NCBI RefSeq assembly: GCF_003234185.1
Contig: NZ_QKSM01000001.1
Location: forward strand, 372,001-436,000
Direction: 5' to 3'
Origin: Curtobacterium sp. MCSS17_008
Lineage (GTDB): Bacteria; Actinomycetota; Actinomycetes; Actinomycetales; Microbacteriaceae
DNA length: 64,000 bases
In this document: piece by piece, positions 32,411 to 43,641 of the stretch
Layout: the number at the start of each line of letters is the position of its first letter
Numbering within the stretch: the stretch's first letter is position 1
Position numbers and translations under genes: made by a program
Notes under the pieces: model-generated
What the model was told of the DNA's origin: nothing
Seen by the model: only the letters and a program-made list of their open reading frames with translations
Database searches by the model: none

Positions 32411-33856
32411 TCAGTCCCGCACGTAGGCGGGCGCCGCCTCGGCATGCGCGTCGCCGACCCGGTGCACGCGGAGGTCGTTCGTCGAACCCTCGAGTCCGGG
32501 GGGCGAGCCGGCCGTCACGATGACCCGGTCACCGGGGGAAGCGAGGCCGTTCGCGAGCAGCACGTCGTCGACCTGCGAGAAGAGCTCGTCGGTGTGGGTC
32601 TTCCGCTCCACCAGGAACGACCGGACGCCCCACGTGAGCGCCATGCGGCGACGGGTCGCCTCGTTCGGGGTGAAGGCGATGATCGGCAGACCGTGGCGCA
32701 GGCGCGACATGCGACGGGCCGAGTCGCCGGACTCGGTGAAGACGCAGAGGTACGACGCTTCGGTGAACTCCGCGATCTCGACCGCGGCGAGCGTGATCGC
32801 GCCGCCGAGTGTGCGCGGCTTCGTGCCGAGCGGGGCGATGCGCTCGAGGCCGTGGTCCTCGGTCGACTCGACGATACGGGCCATGGTGCGGACCGTCTGC
32901 ACCGGGTACTCGCCGACGCTGGTCTCGCCGGAGAGCATGACGGCGTCCGCGCCGTCGAGGACGGCGTTGGCGACGTCCGAGGTCTCGGCACGGGTCGGGA
33001 TCGGCGACGAGATCATCGACTCGAGCATCTGCGTCGCGACGATGACCGGCTTCGCCATGCGGCGGGACAGCTCGACGGCGCGCTTCTGCACGATCGGGAC
33101 CGCCTCGAGCGGGAGCTCCACGCCGAGGTCACCGCGGGCGACCATGATGCTGTCGAAGGCGTCGATGATCTCCTCGAGGGCGTCGACCGCCTGCGGCTTC
33201 TCGACCTTGGCGATGATCGGGAGGCGCTTGCCCTCCTCGTCCATGATCTCGTGCGCACGGTCGACGTCGGCGGCGTTGCGCACGAACGACAGCGCGATGA
33301 GGTCGGCGCCCTGGCGGATCGCCCAGCGCAGGTCGGCCTCGTCCTTCTCGCTCAGCGCGGGGACGTTGACGGCCACGCCGGGCAGGTTGATGCCCTTGTT
33401 GTTCGAGACGGTGCCGGCGACCACGACCTCGGTCCGCACACGCACGCCGTCGGTGTCGAGGACGCGGAGGCGGACGCGGCCGTCGTCGATGAGCAACGGG
33501 TCGCCGGGCTTGACGTCCTGCGGCAGGCCCTTGAACGTCGTCCCGCAGATCTCCTTCGAGCCGGGGACGTCCTCGGTCGTGATCGTGAAGACGTCGCCGA
33601 CGGCGAGCTCGTGCGGCCCGTCGGCGAACTTCGCGAGACGGATCTTCGGGCCCTGCAGGTCGACCAGGATCGCGACCGGCTTGCCCAGTTCCTCGGCGGC
33701 ACGGCGGACGTTCTCGTAGTTGGCCTCGTGGACGCTGTAGTCACCGTGGCTGAGGTTGAGGCGGGCGACGTCGACGCCCGCTTCGATGATCTCCTTGACG
33801 GTCTCGTAGTCCGACGTAGCCGGGCCGAGCGTCGAAACGATCTTTGCGCGTCTCAA
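32411..33856 (-). CDS. pyk: Pyruvate kinase
   Basis: Makes pyruvate and ATP from phosphoenolpyruvate. The 481-residue product begins MRRAKIVSTLGPATS from a TTG codon preceded by AAGGA. It has RLNLSHGDY, the metal/substrate segment SIMVARGDLGVELP, TQMLESM and the C-terminal regulatory domain. The TTG is chosen because no in-frame ATG or GTG gives the conserved N-terminus; the nine bases around it are identical to those at the gap start. It is a single gene between the gltBD terminator and a palindromic element. Confidence 0.96.
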   Translation of the reverse strand: MRRAKIVSTLGPATSDYETVKEIIEAGVDVARLNLSHGDYSVHEANYENVRRAAEELGKPVAILVDLQGPKIRLAKFADGPHELAVGDVFTITTEDVPGSKEICGTTFKGLPQDVKPGDPLLIDDGRVRLRVLDTDGVRVRTEVVVAGTVSNNKGINLPGVAVNVPALSEKDEADLRWAIRQGADLIALSFVRNAADVDRAHEIMDEEGKRLPIIAKVEKPQAVDALEEIIDAFDSIMVARGDLGVELPLEAVPIVQKRAVELSRRMAKPVIVATQMLESMISSPIPTRAETSDVANAVLDGADAVMLSGETSVGEYPVQTVRTMARIVESTEDHGLERIAPLGTKPRTLGGAITLAAVEIAEFTEASYLCVFTESGDSARRMSRLRHGLPIIAFTPNEATRRRMALTWGVRSFLVERKTHTDELFSQVDDVLLANGLASPGDRVIVTAGSPPGLEGSTNDLRVHRVGDAHAEAAPAYVRD

Positions 33857-33917
33857 TGGATTCCTTCGTGTGGTGGATGGTGCCGGGGTTCCGCGCTGTG
33901 GGGCCGCGCGGAACGAG

Positions 33918-33957
33918 AGCAGGCCACCAGCACCCTATCGAGTGCCGGTGGCCTGCT
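33918..33957 (-). terminator. Terminator after gltD
   Basis: Arms of 16 nt with one mismatch (33918-33933 with 33942-33957), 8-nt loop, starting 39 nt beyond the gltD stop on the minus strand. The loop region includes TAGGGT (33932-33937), which could double as the pyk -10. Confidence 0.65.
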
Positions 33958-33996
33958 GCTCACCGACGGACCGGTGTTCCGTGGGCGTCCACGACG

Positions 33997-35454
33997 TCAG
34001 ATCGTGAGCGCACGGTCGGTGGCCTTGACGGGTGCCGGGAGGATCGTCGAACCCTCGAGGTACTCGTCGACCTTGGACGCCGCGGCGCGGCCCTCGGCGA
34101 TCGCCCACACGATGAGCGACTGTCCGCGACCGGCGTCCCCGGCGACGAACACGCCGGGCTCGTTCGTCGAGTAGTCGGCCTGGCGCGACACCGCGCCGGA
34201 CACCGTCACCGGCAGGCCGAGCTGCGGTTCGATCGTCTCGGTCTCCGGTCCGGTGAAGCCCATGGCGATGAGCACCAGGTCCGCGGGGATCTCGCGCTCC
34301 GTCCCGGCCTTGGGCACGCGACGGCCGTCGAGGTACTCGGTCTCGGCGACGCGGAGCGCCCGGACCTCGCCCGCGGCGTTGCCGAGGAACTCGACCGTCG
34401 ACGCGAGGAACTGCCGCTCGCCCCCTTCTTCGTGGGCGCTCGTCACCTCGAACACGGTCGGGAACATCGGCCACGGCTGCTCGGAGGGACGCTCGAGCGG
34501 CGGCTGCTTGCCGATCGCCAGGTTCGTCACGCTGAGCGCGCCCTGGCGGTGGGCGGTGCCGATGCAGTCAGCTCCGGTGTCGCCGCCGCCGATGACGACG
34601 ACGTGCTTGCCCTCGGCGGTGACCTGGTTGTCGACGGTCGTGCCGGCGTTCGCCTTGTTCTGCTGGACGAGGTAGTCCATCGCGAAGTGCACGCCCTCGA
34701 GGTCGCGCCCCGGGATCGGCAGGTCGCGCGGCACCGTGGCGCCGGTGGCGACGACGACCGCGTCGTACCGGGACTTGAGGTCGTCCCAGGTGATGTCGAC
34801 GCCGATCTCGACGCCGGCGCGGAAGCGGGTGCCCTCGGCCTGCATCTGGGCGAGGCGCGCGTCGATCTGGCGCTTCTCCATCTTGAAGTCCGGGATCCCG
34901 TAGCGGAGCAGGCCCCCGATGCGGTCGTCGCGCTCGTAGACGGCGACGGTGTGGCCGGCGCGGGTGAGCTGCTGCGCGGCGGCGAGCCCGGCCGGGCCGG
35001 ACCCGACGACGGCGACGGTCTTGCCGGTCAGACGCTCCGGCGGGTGCGGAGTGACCCAGCCGTTCTTGTAGGCCTCGTCGATGATCGAGACCTCGACCTG
35101 CTTGATCGTCACCGGCGGCTGGTTGATGCCGAGCACGCAGGACGCCTCGCACGGGGCGGGGCACAGCTTCCCGGTGAACTCCGGGAAGTTGTTGGTCGCG
35201 TGCAGCCGCTCGATCGCCTGTCGGCCCTCGCCGCGCCAGGTCAGGTCGTTCCACTCCGGGATGAGGTTGCCGAGCGGGCAGCCCTGGTGGCAGAACGGGA
35301 CGCCGCAGTCCATGCACCGCCCGGCCTGGCGCTTGAGGGCGCCGGACTCCTGCTGCTCGTAGACCTCCTTCCAGTCCATGAGCCGCACGGGGACGGGGCG
35401 ACGGGGCGGGAGCTCGCGCTCCTGCACCTTGAGGAAGCCCTTCGGGTCAGCCAT
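33997..35454 (-). CDS. gltD: Glutamate synthase small subunit
   Basis: The FAD-containing beta subunit of NADPH-dependent glutamate synthase, which supplies electrons to GltB. The 485-residue product has the N-terminal cysteine clusters CMDCGVPFCHQGCPLGN and CPAPCEASCVLG for iron-sulfur centres, then dinucleotide-binding motifs VAVVGSGPAGLAAAQQL (FAD) and HVVVIGGGDTGADC (NADPH). Start ATG at 35454 follows a perfect AGGAGG at 6 nt. It follows gltB after 89 nt, in the gltB-gltD order common in actinobacteria. Confidence 0.96.
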   Translation of the reverse strand: MADPKGFLKVQERELPPRRPVPVRLMDWKEVYEQQESGALKRQAGRCMDCGVPFCHQGCPLGNLIPEWNDLTWRGEGRQAIERLHATNNFPEFTGKLCPAPCEASCVLGINQPPVTIKQVEVSIIDEAYKNGWVTPHPPERLTGKTVAVVGSGPAGLAAAQQLTRAGHTVAVYERDDRIGGLLRYGIPDFKMEKRQIDARLAQMQAEGTRFRAGVEIGVDITWDDLKSRYDAVVVATGATVPRDLPIPGRDLEGVHFAMDYLVQQNKANAGTTVDNQVTAEGKHVVVIGGGDTGADCIGTAHRQGALSVTNLAIGKQPPLERPSEQPWPMFPTVFEVTSAHEEGGERQFLASTVEFLGNAAGEVRALRVAETEYLDGRRVPKAGTEREIPADLVLIAMGFTGPETETIEPQLGLPVTVSGAVSRQADYSTNEPGVFVAGDAGRGQSLIVWAIAEGRAAASKVDEYLEGSTILPAPVKATDRALTI

Positions 35455-35543
35455 GGTCCGCCTCCTGTTCGGTGTGGGTCTGGGTGTGGGTGCGCGTGTC
35501 GCCCCGCATCGGGTTCCGCGCGGCGGTCGGTGTCGGGTTCGTG

Positions 35544-38500
35544 TCAGCCACCGGTCACCTCGAGGATGCGGTTCCAGACGACGGTGCCGTCCGGGTCGAG
35601 CCCCTCGTCGACCGCCTGCTTGCGGGTCTGGAGCACGGCTGCGTAGTCGCGCGGGAGCACCTTGACGAAGTCGCCCAGGTCGCCCGACTCGAGCAGGTCG
35701 CCCGCGACGGTCGATCCGGTCTCGGCGAGGTGCTGCCGGAGCAGGTCGGTGACGATCTCGACGTCGGCGCTGTCCAGCTCCTCGAGCCGGAGCTCGCCGC
35801 TCGCCAGTGCGTCGGCGTTCACGTGTTCACGCCGGAGCCCGCGCACGTACGCCGTCCCGCCCGACATGCCCGCTCCGAGGTTGCGGCCGGTCTCGCCCAG
35901 GACGAGCGCGAGCCCACCGGTCATGTACTCGAGCGCGTGGTCGCCCACACCCTCGACGACCGCCGTGGCACCGGAGTTGCGGACGAGGAAGCGCTCGCCC
36001 ACGATGCCGCGGATGAACATGCTGCCCTGCGTCGCGCCGTAGCCGATCACGTTGCCGGCGATGACGTTCTCGGACGGGTCGAAGGCCGACTCGGAGTCCG
36101 GGCGGACCACGATCGCGCCGCCGGACAGTCCCTTGCCGACGTAGTCGTTGCTGTCACCGACGAGTCGGAGCGTGACGCCCGCGGGCAGGAACGCACCGAG
36201 CGACTGCCCGGCCGACCCGCGCAGCGTGATGTCGATCGACCCGGCGGGCAGCCCGTGCTCGCCGTGGCGGAGCGTCACCTCGTGACCGAGCATCGTGCCG
36301 ACCGCACGCTCCGTGTTCCGGATCGGCAGGTCGAGCGCGACCGACCCGCCGTGCTCCAGCACGTCCGCCGTCTGCTGGATGAGCTGCACGTCGAAGTGCT
36401 CGTCGAGCTCGTGGTCCTGTTCGCGGACGTGGCGCCGCGGCTCGTCGCGTCCGAACTCCGGCCCGTGCAGCACCGGCGCGAGGTCGAGGCCCGACGCCTT
36501 CCAGTGCTCCACCGCACGGTCGGTGTCGAGCGCGTCGACCTGGCCGATCGCTTCGTCCAACGACCGGAAGCCGAGCTCGGCGAGGAGCTCGCGGACCTCC
36601 TGGGCGATGAACTCGAAGAAGTTCACGACGAACTCGGGCTTGCCGGTGAAGCGCTTGCGGAGCTCCGGGTTCTGCGTCGCGACACCCACCGGGCACGTGT
36701 CGAGGTGGCACACGCGCATGAGGATGCAGCCCTCGACGACGAGCGGTGCCGTGGCGAAGCCGTACTCCTCGGCTCCGAGCAGCGCCGCCACGACGACGTC
36801 GCGGCCGGTCTTCATCTGCCCGTCGACCTGCACGACCACGCGGTCGCGCATGCCGTTGAGCATGAGCGTCTGCTGCGTCTCGGCGAGCCCGATCTCCCAC
36901 GGCGTGCCCGCGTGCTTGAGCGAGTTGAGCGGCGACGCTCCCGTCCCACCGTCGTGGCCGGACACGAGCACGACGTCGGCCAGGGCCTTCGTCACGCCCG
37001 CGGCGACCGCACCGATGCCGGACTGGCTCACGAGCTTGACGTGGACACGAGCGGACGGGTTGGCCCGCTTCACGTCGAAGATCAGCTGCTTGAGGTCCTC
37101 GATGGAGTAGATGTCGTGGTGCGGCGGCGGCGAGATGAGGCCCACGCCCGCGGTCGCGTGCCGGGTGCGGGCGACCCACGGGTACACCTTCGTCGGGGGC
37201 AGCTGCCCGCCCTCGCCCGGCTTCGCACCCTGCGCCATCTTCAGCTGGATGTCGGTGGCGTGGGTGAGGTACATGCTCGTCACGCCGAACCGGCCGGACG
37301 CGACCTGCTTGATCGCGCTCCGTCGCTCGGGGTCGAGCAGGCGCTCGACGTCCTCGCCGCCCTCGCCCGTGTTCGAGCGCGCACCGAGACGGTTCATCGC
37401 GATCGCCAGGGTCTCGTGGGCCTCCTGCGAGATGGACCCGTAGGACATCGCGCCGGTGTTGAACCGCTTGACGATCGACTCGATCGGCTCGACCTCGTCC
37501 AGCGGGATCGGCTTCCGCACCCCGTGGCGGAAGCGGAACAGGCCGCGGAGCGTCATGAGCTCCTCGGACTGGTCGTCGACCGCCTGCGAGTACTCACGGA
37601 AGATGTCGTAGCGGCGTGCGCGGGTCGCGTGCTGCAGGCGGAACACCGTGTCCGGGTTGAACAGGTGCGGCGGCCCCTCGCGGCGCCACTGGTACTCGCC
37701 ACCCGTCTGCAGCCGCTCGTGCGACAGCACCGCACCGTCCTGCGGGTACGCCTGCGCGTGCCGCTCGGCGTTCTCCTTGGCGATGACCTCGATGCCGACG
37801 CCGCCGAGGATCGACGACGTCCCGGTGAAGTACTTGTCGACGAACTCCTGGCTGAGCCCGACCGCCTCGAACGCCTGGGCGCCCGCGTAGCTGGACACGG
37901 TCGAGATGCCCATCTTCGACATGATCTTCAGTACGCCCTTGCCGAGCGCCTTGATGACGTTCTGCACGGCCTGCTCCGGCGTGATGCCGGTGATCATCCC
38001 CGAACGCACGAGGTTCTCGCACGTCTCCATCGCCAGGTACGGGTTGATCGCCGACGCGCCGTAGCCGATCAGGGTGGCGACGTGGTGGACCTCGCGGACG
38101 TCGCCGGCCTCGACGATGAGCCCGACCTTCATGCGCTGCTCGGTGCGGATGAGGTGGTGGTGGACGGCGGCGAGGAGCAGCAGGCTCGGGACGGGAGCCT
38201 GCTCCGCGTTGCCGTCGCGGTCGGACAGCACGATGAACTGCTTGCCCGAGTCGATCGCCTGGTCGACCTCGTCGCAGACCGCCGCGATGCGCTTCTGCAT
38301 CGCCTTCTTGCCCGCGTCGACGCGGTACAGGCCCTTGATCGTCACCGTGAGGTGGCGCCCGGAGGAGGTCTCGAAGTGCTGAATCTTCGCGAGCTCGTCG
38401 TTGTCGATGACCGGGAAGTCGAGCACGATCTGCTTCGCGTGCTCGGGGCCCGCGCTCAGCAGGTTGCGCTCCGGGCCGAGGCCCATCCCCATCGAGGTGA

Positions 38501-40151
38501 TGACCTGCTCGCGGATCGAGTCGAGCGGCGGGTTCGTCACCTGCGCGAACTGCTGCGTGAAGTAGTCGAACAGCAGGCGAGGACGCTCGGACAGCACCGC
38601 GATCGGCGTGTCCGAACCCATCGCGCCGAGGGGCTCCGCGCCCGTCTGCGCCATCGGACGCAGCAGGATGCGGACCTCTTCCTCGGTGTACCCGAAGGCG
38701 CGCTGCCGTCGGGTCACCGACGCCGGGGTGTGCACGATGTGCTCGCGCTCCGGCAGGTCGGACAGGTTGATCCGGCCCTCGTCGAGCCACTGCGCCCAGG
38801 GGCCGGAGGCCGCGAGGTCGCGCTTGACCTCGTCGTCCTCGATGATGCGTCCGGCCTCGGTGTCGACGACGAACATGCGACCGGGGCGCAGACGCCCCTT
38901 GCGGACGACCTTGCCGGGGGGCACGTCGATCACGCCGGTCTCGGAGCCCATCACGATGAGCCCGTCGTCGGTGACGAGGAAGCGTCCGGGCCGCAGGCCG
39001 TTGCGGTCGAGCGTGGCGCCGACGATCGCACCGTCCGTGAAGGTGATCGCGGCCGGACCGTCCCACGGCTCCATGAGCATCGAGTGGTACTCGTAGAACG
39101 CCCGGAGGTCCGGGTCCATCCCGACCTGGTTCTCCCAGGCCTCCGGCACCATCATCGACACCGCGTGCGGCAGGCTCCGGCCGGTCAGCGTGAGCAGCTC
39201 GAGGGTCTCGTCGAACGAGGCGGAGTCGCTCGCACCGGGGCTCACGATCGGCAGGAGCGGTGCGAGGTCGCCGAGCAGCTCGCTCTCGAGCTGCGACTGG
39301 CGTGCGCGCATCCAGTTGCGGTTGCCGCGCACCGTGTTGATCTCGCCGTTGTGCGCGAGCGTGCGGAACGGCTGGGCGAGCGGCCACGACGGGAACGTGT
39401 TCGTCGAGTACCGGGAGTGCACGATCGCGAGCTTCGAGGCGAAGCGCTCGTCGCTGAGGTCCGGGTAGAACGGCTCGAGCTGCAGCGTCGTGACCATGCC
39501 CTTGTAGACCATGGTGCGGCTCGAGAGCGACATGAAGTAGGCCTCGACGCCGTGCTCCGCGCGCTTGCGCAGGCGGAAGGCCTGGCGGTCGAGGGCGATC
39601 CCGCTCCACGCAGCACCGTGCACGTCGTGCCGGGTGGAGGCCACGAAGAGCTGCTCGAAGGCGGGCATGGCCGCACGGGCGAGCGTGCCGAGGACCTCCG
39701 GGCGCACCGGGACCTCGCGCCACCCGAGGACCTTCAGGCCCTCCTCGCGCGCGATCCGCTCGACGGCGCCCTTCACCGCGTGACGCTCGTCCTCGTCGAC
39801 GGGCAGGTAGGCCGTACCGACGGCGTACTCGCCCGCGGCGGGGAGCTCGAAGGGGACCTCGTCGCGCAGGAACGCGTCCGGTACCTGGCACAGGATGCCC
39901 GCGCCGTCCCCGGTGCCCGCGTCGGACCCCACGGCACCCCGGTGCTCGAGGTTCCGGAGCGCGCCGAGCGCGGCGTCGACGATGTCGTGGCCGCCGGTGC
40001 CGCGGAGCGTCGCGACCATCGCGAGGCCGCAGGCGTCCTTCTCGTTGGCCGGGTCGTACGCGCCCGTCGCCTCCGGCACGGCCGAGAAGCGTCGGTGCGC
40101 CGGCTGCAGGGAGCGCGTCGAGCGGGGGGCAGGGTCTGGCTGGAGCGCCAT
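35544..40151 (-). CDS. gltB: Glutamate synthase large subunit
   Basis: The alpha subunit that hydrolyses glutamine and builds glutamate from 2-oxoglutarate. The 1535-residue protein has the Ntn glutaminase domain with the nucleophile C41 in [11 protein letters not shown], so a 40-residue propeptide should be removed. The central and FMN-binding synthase domains follow ([23 protein letters not shown]). The 3Fe-4S cysteines lie in [13 protein letters not shown], and the C-terminal GXGXG beta-helix domain comes last. The ATG at 40151 has GAGGA at 9 nt. The 213-nt upstream gap has a small GC hairpin but no gene. Confidence 0.97.
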   Translation of the reverse strand: MALQPDPAPRSTRSLQPAHRRFSAVPEATGAYDPANEKDACGLAMVATLRGTGGHDIVDAALGALRNLEHRGAVGSDAGTGDGAGILCQVPDAFLRDEVPFELPAAGEYAVGTAYLPVDEDERHAVKGAVERIAREEGLKVLGWREVPVRPEVLGTLARAAMPAFEQLFVASTRHDVHGAAWSGIALDRQAFRLRKRAEHGVEAYFMSLSSRTMVYKGMVTTLQLEPFYPDLSDERFASKLAIVHSRYSTNTFPSWPLAQPFRTLAHNGEINTVRGNRNWMRARQSQLESELLGDLAPLLPIVSPGASDSASFDETLELLTLTGRSLPHAVSMMVPEAWENQVGMDPDLRAFYEYHSMLMEPWDGPAAITFTDGAIVGATLDRNGLRPGRFLVTDDGLIVMGSETGVIDVPPGKVVRKGRLRPGRMFVVDTEAGRIIEDDEVKRDLAASGPWAQWLDEGRINLSDLPEREHIVHTPASVTRRQRAFGYTEEEVRILLRPMAQTGAEPLGAMGSDTPIAVLSERPRLLFDYFTQQFAQVTNPPLDSIREQVITSMGMGLGPERNLLSAGPEHAKQIVLDFPVIDNDELAKIQHFETSSGRHLTVTIKGLYRVDAGKKAMQKRIAAVCDEVDQAIDSGKQFIVLSDRDGNAEQAPVPSLLLLAAVHHHLIRTEQRMKVGLIVEAGDVREVHHVATLIGYGASAINPYLAMETCENLVRSGMITGITPEQAVQNVIKALGKGVLKIMSKMGISTVSSYAGAQAFEAVGLSQEFVDKYFTGTSSILGGVGIEVIAKENAERHAQAYPQDGAVLSHERLQTGGEYQWRREGPPHLFNPDTVFRLQHATRARRYDIFREYSQAVDDQSEELMTLRGLFRFRHGVRKPIPLDEVEPIESIVKRFNTGAMSYGSISQEAHETLAIAMNRLGARSNTGEGGEDVERLLDPERRSAIKQVASGRFGVTSMYLTHATDIQLKMAQGAKPGEGGQLPPTKVYPWVARTRHATAGVGLISPPPHHDIYSIEDLKQLIFDVKRANPSARVHVKLVSQSGIGAVAAGVTKALADVVLVSGHDGGTGASPLNSLKHAGTPWEIGLAETQQTLMLNGMRDRVVVQVDGQMKTGRDVVVAALLGAEEYGFATAPLVVEGCILMRVCHLDTCPVGVATQNPELRKRFTGKPEFVVNFFEFIAQEVRELLAELGFRSLDEAIGQVDALDTDRAVEHWKASGLDLAPVLHGPEFGRDEPRRHVREQDHELDEHFDVQLIQQTADVLEHGGSVALDLPIRNTERAVGTMLGHEVTLRHGEHGLPAGSIDITLRGSAGQSLGAFLPAGVTLRLVGDSNDYVGKGLSGGAIVVRPDSESAFDPSENVIAGNVIGYGATQGSMFIRGIVGERFLVRNSGATAVVEGVGDHALEYMTGGLALVLGETGRNLGAGMSGGTAYVRGLRREHVNADALASGELRLEELDSADVEIVTDLLRQHLAETGSTVAGDLLESGDLGDFVKVLPRDYAAVLQTRKQAVDEGLDPDGTVVWNRILEVTGG

Positions 40152-40364
40152 GGGGAACCGTCCTCACGAGGAAGTGGAACAGGGACGTCGGTGGCCCGGT
40201 GGTGCGTTCCGCCCGAGCGGGCGGGACTGGTGCCCGTGCGCGTCGTCGTGGAGGGTGCGCGGACGACGCGCGAGGTGGTGGGGCCGCTCGTGGCGGCCCG
40301 ACCGTGCGACGGGTGCTCGTGACCGGCGGATGCCGTCCACCGAGCAGGCCGGCCGGACGGGGTG

Positions 40365-41360
40365 TTACCGGGCGGGACCCGCTGCGGGGACCGGATCGGC
40401 GTCGGCGGCGGCCGCAGGAGCGTCGTCGTCGTGTTCCGACCAGGTGTCGTCCGAGTCTACATCGGTGCTCCGACGCGGCTCGCGACCCGGCAGGTACGGG
40501 CTCGGCTCGTTGCCGGTGTGCCGACGCGTCTGCACCAGGAAGACGATGACACCGAGCAGGATCGCGGCGAAGGACATCCAGACGTTCGTGCGGACGCCGG
40601 CGAAGGTCTCGCTCGTGTCGACGCGGATCGACTCGAGCACCGCGCGGCCGGTGCCGTACCAGATCAGGTAGAGCGCCATGACCTTGCCCCACTGCAGGCG
40701 GAACCGCTTGTCGAGCAGCAGGATGACGACCACACCGACGACGTTCCAGATGATCTCGTAGAGGAACGTCGGGTGGAACAGGGTGCCCTCGGGCAGACCC
40801 GTCGGGAACGCCGGGTTCGACGACTCGATCTCCAGGCCCCACGGCAGGCTGGTCGGCATCCCGAACAGCTCGTGGTTGAAGTAGTTGCCGAGACGGCCGA
40901 ACGCCTGCGCCAGCAGGACGCCCGGCGCGATCGCGTCGATCAGGGTCGAGAAGCGCAGCCCCACCTGGCGGCAGCCGATGTACGCGCCGACCGATCCGAG
41001 GATGAGCGCCCCGAAGATCGCCAGGCCGCCCTCCCAGACGTAGAGGAGCGAGAACGGGTCACGCCCCGGGCCGAAGTAGTCGCTGACGTGGGTGAACACG
41101 TGGAACAGTCGCCCGCCGATGATGCCGGCCGGTACCGCCCAGATCGCGATGTCGATGATGATCCACCGCTCGACCCCGCGCGCGTTGAGACGCCGGTTCG
41201 CCAGCACCACGGCGGCGACGATCCCCAGCAGGATGCAGATGGCGTAGGCGTGGATCCGGAAGTCGAGCGGCAGCGACCACCCGAAGACGTCGCGCAGCCA
41301 GGCGGTCAGGTCGAAGTACTGCCACGCGGTGCTCGGGCTCGGGATGCTCAGGAGGTGCAT
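40365..41360 (-). CDS. lgt: Prolipoprotein diacylglyceryl transferase
   Basis: Transfers diacylglycerol from phosphatidylglycerol to the lipobox cysteine of prelipoproteins at the cytoplasmic membrane. The 331-residue protein has about seven membrane helices and the family signature AFGRLGNYFNHELFG in the middle, plus HPTFLYEIIWN, which matches the conserved essential tyrosine region. The last ~45 residues are a hydrophilic acidic tail common in actinobacterial Lgt. It lies downstream of trpA, a conserved actinobacterial neighbourhood, separated by a palindromic element. Confidence 0.95.
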   Translation of the reverse strand: MHLLSIPSPSTAWQYFDLTAWLRDVFGWSLPLDFRIHAYAICILLGIVAAVVLANRRLNARGVERWIIIDIAIWAVPAGIIGGRLFHVFTHVSDYFGPGRDPFSLLYVWEGGLAIFGALILGSVGAYIGCRQVGLRFSTLIDAIAPGVLLAQAFGRLGNYFNHELFGMPTSLPWGLEIESSNPAFPTGLPEGTLFHPTFLYEIIWNVVGVVVILLLDKRFRLQWGKVMALYLIWYGTGRAVLESIRVDTSETFAGVRTNVWMSFAAILLGVIVFLVQTRRHTGNEPSPYLPGREPRRSTDVDSDDTWSEHDDDAPAAAADADPVPAAGPAR

Positions 41361-41422
41361 GGAGGTGCTGTCGCCTTTCGGTGCTGGACGGCCGCGGTGC
41401 CGCTGGAGGGTCGGCCCCGCTC

Positions 41423-41428
41423 ACTGTA
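41423..41428 (-). promoter_or_regulatory. Possible -10 element of lgt
   Basis: TACAGT on the minus strand, 62 nt before the lgt start and downstream of the trpA-proximal hairpin. No good -35 is present. Confidence 0.25.
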
Positions 41429-41489
41429 GCGCGGGAACCGCGCCGACCAGGAACGCAGCGGGCCGTCCTGTGGGAACCGTGACCAGGAC

Positions 41490-41547
41490 GGTCAGGAGGA
41501 ACGGTGCGGGTGACCGACGTCCCGCACCCGCACCGCGCCTCCTGTCC
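41490..41547. repeat. Palindromic element, copy 5 (after trpA)
   Basis: Arms of 23 nt matching at 20 positions (41490-41512 with 41525-41547) around a 12-nt loop; the right arm includes GCACCGCGCCTCCTGTCC. It starts 14 nt beyond the trpA stop on the minus strand and may end the trp operon ahead of lgt. Confidence 0.7.
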
Positions 41548-41561
41548 GACGCCTGCTCGCG

Positions 41562-42365
41562 TCAGCCGCGCCGGGCGCCGCTGGTCAGGTCGGCGGCACG
41601 TTCCGCGACGCCCTGCACGCCGAGGTCGGCGAGGGCGCGGACGAAGGCGGACCCGACGATCGCGCCGTCCGCGTACTCGAGCACCTCGGCCACCTGGTCG
41701 GCCGTCGAGATGCCCAGGCCGACGCAGGTGCGCTCGACGCCGGCGTCGCGCAGGCGCGAGACGACCGTGCGAGCGGCGGTGTCGACGCCGATCCGCGCCC
41801 CGGTGACCCCCATGGTGGAGACGGCGTAGACGAAGCCGCGGCTCGACCGGACGGCCTGCTCCATGCGCGCGTCCGTCGAGGACGGCGCCGCGAGGAAGAC
41901 GCGGTCGAGGCCGGTGCGCTCCGAGGCGTTGATCCATGCCCGGCCCTCGTCGGGGATGAGGTCCGGTGTGATGAGTCCCGAGGCACCCGCGGCGACGAGG
42001 TCGTCGGCGAACCGGTCGACGCCGTAGCGCAGCACCGGGTTCCAGTAGGTCATCACGAGGACCGGCACGTCGACGCGGTCCGTGATCCGGTCGACGGCGT
42101 CGAACACCTGCGCGACGCGGAAGCCGTTCGCCAGGCTCTCCTCCGCCGCGCGCTGGATGACGGGGCCGTCCATGACCGGGTCCGAGTACGGCAGGCCGAG
42201 CTCGATGACGTCGACGCCGTTCTCGGCGAGGGCCACCGCAGCGTCGACACTCGTCTGCAGGTCCGGGAACCCGGCCGGCAGGTAGCCGACGACGGCGCCC
42301 GCGCGCTCCGCGTTCGCGGTGTCGATCGTCGTCGCGACCGACCGGTTCGTCTCGGGGTTCGTCAC
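41562..42365 (-). CDS. trpA: Tryptophan synthase alpha chain
   Basis: Cleaves indole-3-glycerol phosphate to indole, which is channelled to TrpB. The 267-residue product carries the catalytic E55 and D66 in [16 protein letters not shown]; their spacing equals that of E49 and D60 in the Salmonella enzyme. The phosphate-binding [10 protein letters not shown] region near the C-terminus is present. The start GTG at 42365 overlaps the trpB stop as GTGA, so the two subunits are co-translated. A palindromic element follows. Confidence 0.96.
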   Translation of the reverse strand: MTNPETNRSVATTIDTANAERAGAVVGYLPAGFPDLQTSVDAAVALAENGVDVIELGLPYSDPVMDGPVIQRAAEESLANGFRVAQVFDAVDRITDRVDVPVLVMTYWNPVLRYGVDRFADDLVAAGASGLITPDLIPDEGRAWINASERTGLDRVFLAAPSSTDARMEQAVRSSRGFVYAVSTMGVTGARIGVDTAARTVVSRLRDAGVERTCVGLGISTADQVAEVLEYADGAIVGSAFVRALADLGVQGVAERAADLTSGARRG

Positions 42366-43576
42366 AGCTGCACCGCGTTCTCGTCGAGGATGCCGAAGTA
42401 GCGACTGGCGGATGCCACGTCCTTGTCGCCGCGTCCGGACAGGGACACGAGCACGACCCCCTCGGGGCCGAGCTCCTTGCCGAGCTTGATCGCGCCGGCC
42501 AGCGCGTGCGACGACTCGATCGCGGGCAGGATGCCCTCGGTCCGGCTCAGCAGGCGGAACGCCTCCATGGCCTCGGCGTCGGTGATCGGCTCGTACTGCG
42601 CGCGTCCGATGGACGCCAGGTAGGCGTGCTCCGGTCCGACACTCGGGTAGTCGAGGCCCGCCGAGATGCTGTGGCTCTCGATCGTCTGGCCGTCCTCGTC
42701 CTGCATGAGGTACGACATCGTGCCCTGGAGCACGCCGGTACGCCCCAGCGAGATGCTCGCGGCGTGCCGACCGGTCTCGATGCCGTCGCCACCCGCCTCG
42801 TACCCGTGCAGCCGGACGGACTCGTCGTCGAGGAACGCCTCGAAGATGCCCATCGCGTTCGAGCCGCCGCCGACGCACGCGGCGACCGCGTCCGGCAGCC
42901 GTCCGATCCGGTCGAGGACCTGCTGGCGGGCCTCTTCCCCGATGACCTTGTGGAACTCGCGGACCATCTCCGGGAACGGGTGCGGGCCCGCGACGGTGCC
43001 GAGCAGGTAGTGCGTCGACTCGACGTTCGCGACCCAGTCGCGCAGGGCGTCGTTGATGGCGTCCTTCAGCGTCCGGGAGCCGGTCTCGACCGGGATCACC
43101 TCCGCGCCCAGCAGCCGCATCCGCGCCACGTTCAGCGCCTGGCGCTCCGTGTCGACGGCGCCCATGTACACGACGCAGTCCATGCCGAACAGGGCCGCGG
43201 CGGTCGCGGTCGCGACACCGTGCTGCCCGGCGCCCGTCTCGGCGATGAGCCGGGTCTTGCCGAGCCGCTTCGCGACGAGCGCCTGTCCGAGCACGTTGTT
43301 GATCTTGTGCGAGCCGGTGTGGTTGAGGTCCTCGCGCTTGAGGATGATCCGGGCACCGCCGGCGTGCTGCGCGAAGCGCGGCGCCTCGGTGATGATCGAC
43401 GGGCGGCCGGTGTAGTCGCGCTGGAGCGTGTCGAGCTCGTCGCGGAACGCCGGGTCGGCCCATGCCTCGCGGAAGGCGGTCTCGAGCTCGTCGAGGGCCA
43501 GGACCAGGGACTCGGGGACGAAGCGTCCGCCGAAGTCGCCGAAGTACGGGCCCTGCAGGTCACGGAGTGAGGTCAC
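42362..43576 (-). CDS. trpB: Tryptophan synthase beta chain
   Basis: The pyridoxal-phosphate subunit that joins indole and serine to give tryptophan. The 404-residue product has [10 protein letters not shown] with the cofactor lysine K91, [13 protein letters not shown], and the phosphate-binding [10 protein letters not shown]. It starts at a GTG preceded by GGGAGA. It is the TrpB1 type that partners TrpA, as shown by the [13 protein letters not shown]-terminus and operon context. Confidence 0.97.
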   Translation of the reverse strand: MTSLRDLQGPYFGDFGGRFVPESLVLALDELETAFREAWADPAFRDELDTLQRDYTGRPSIITEAPRFAQHAGGARIILKREDLNHTGSHKINNVLGQALVAKRLGKTRLIAETGAGQHGVATATAAALFGMDCVVYMGAVDTERQALNVARMRLLGAEVIPVETGSRTLKDAINDALRDWVANVESTHYLLGTVAGPHPFPEMVREFHKVIGEEARQQVLDRIGRLPDAVAACVGGGSNAMGIFEAFLDDESVRLHGYEAGGDGIETGRHAASISLGRTGVLQGTMSYLMQDEDGQTIESHSISAGLDYPSVGPEHAYLASIGRAQYEPITDAEAMEAFRLLSRTEGILPAIESSHALAGAIKLGKELGPEGVVLVSLSGRGDKDVASASRYFGILDENAVQL

Positions 43577-43641
43577 GGTGGGTCTCCCGGGGTGGAGCGG
43601 CCGGGCCCGGCGTGCGCCGGTGGCCGGTGGGACGGAGCCGG

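Noticed and set aside
35472..40322. Very long open frame (about 1600 residues) on the plus strand opposite gltB
   Set aside because: It is antisense to a well-supported gene, has a biased Arg/His/Asp/Val composition with no recognisable motifs, and results from high third-position GC. Similar antisense frames opposite uvrC/uvrA, polA, carB and zwf were rejected for the same reason.
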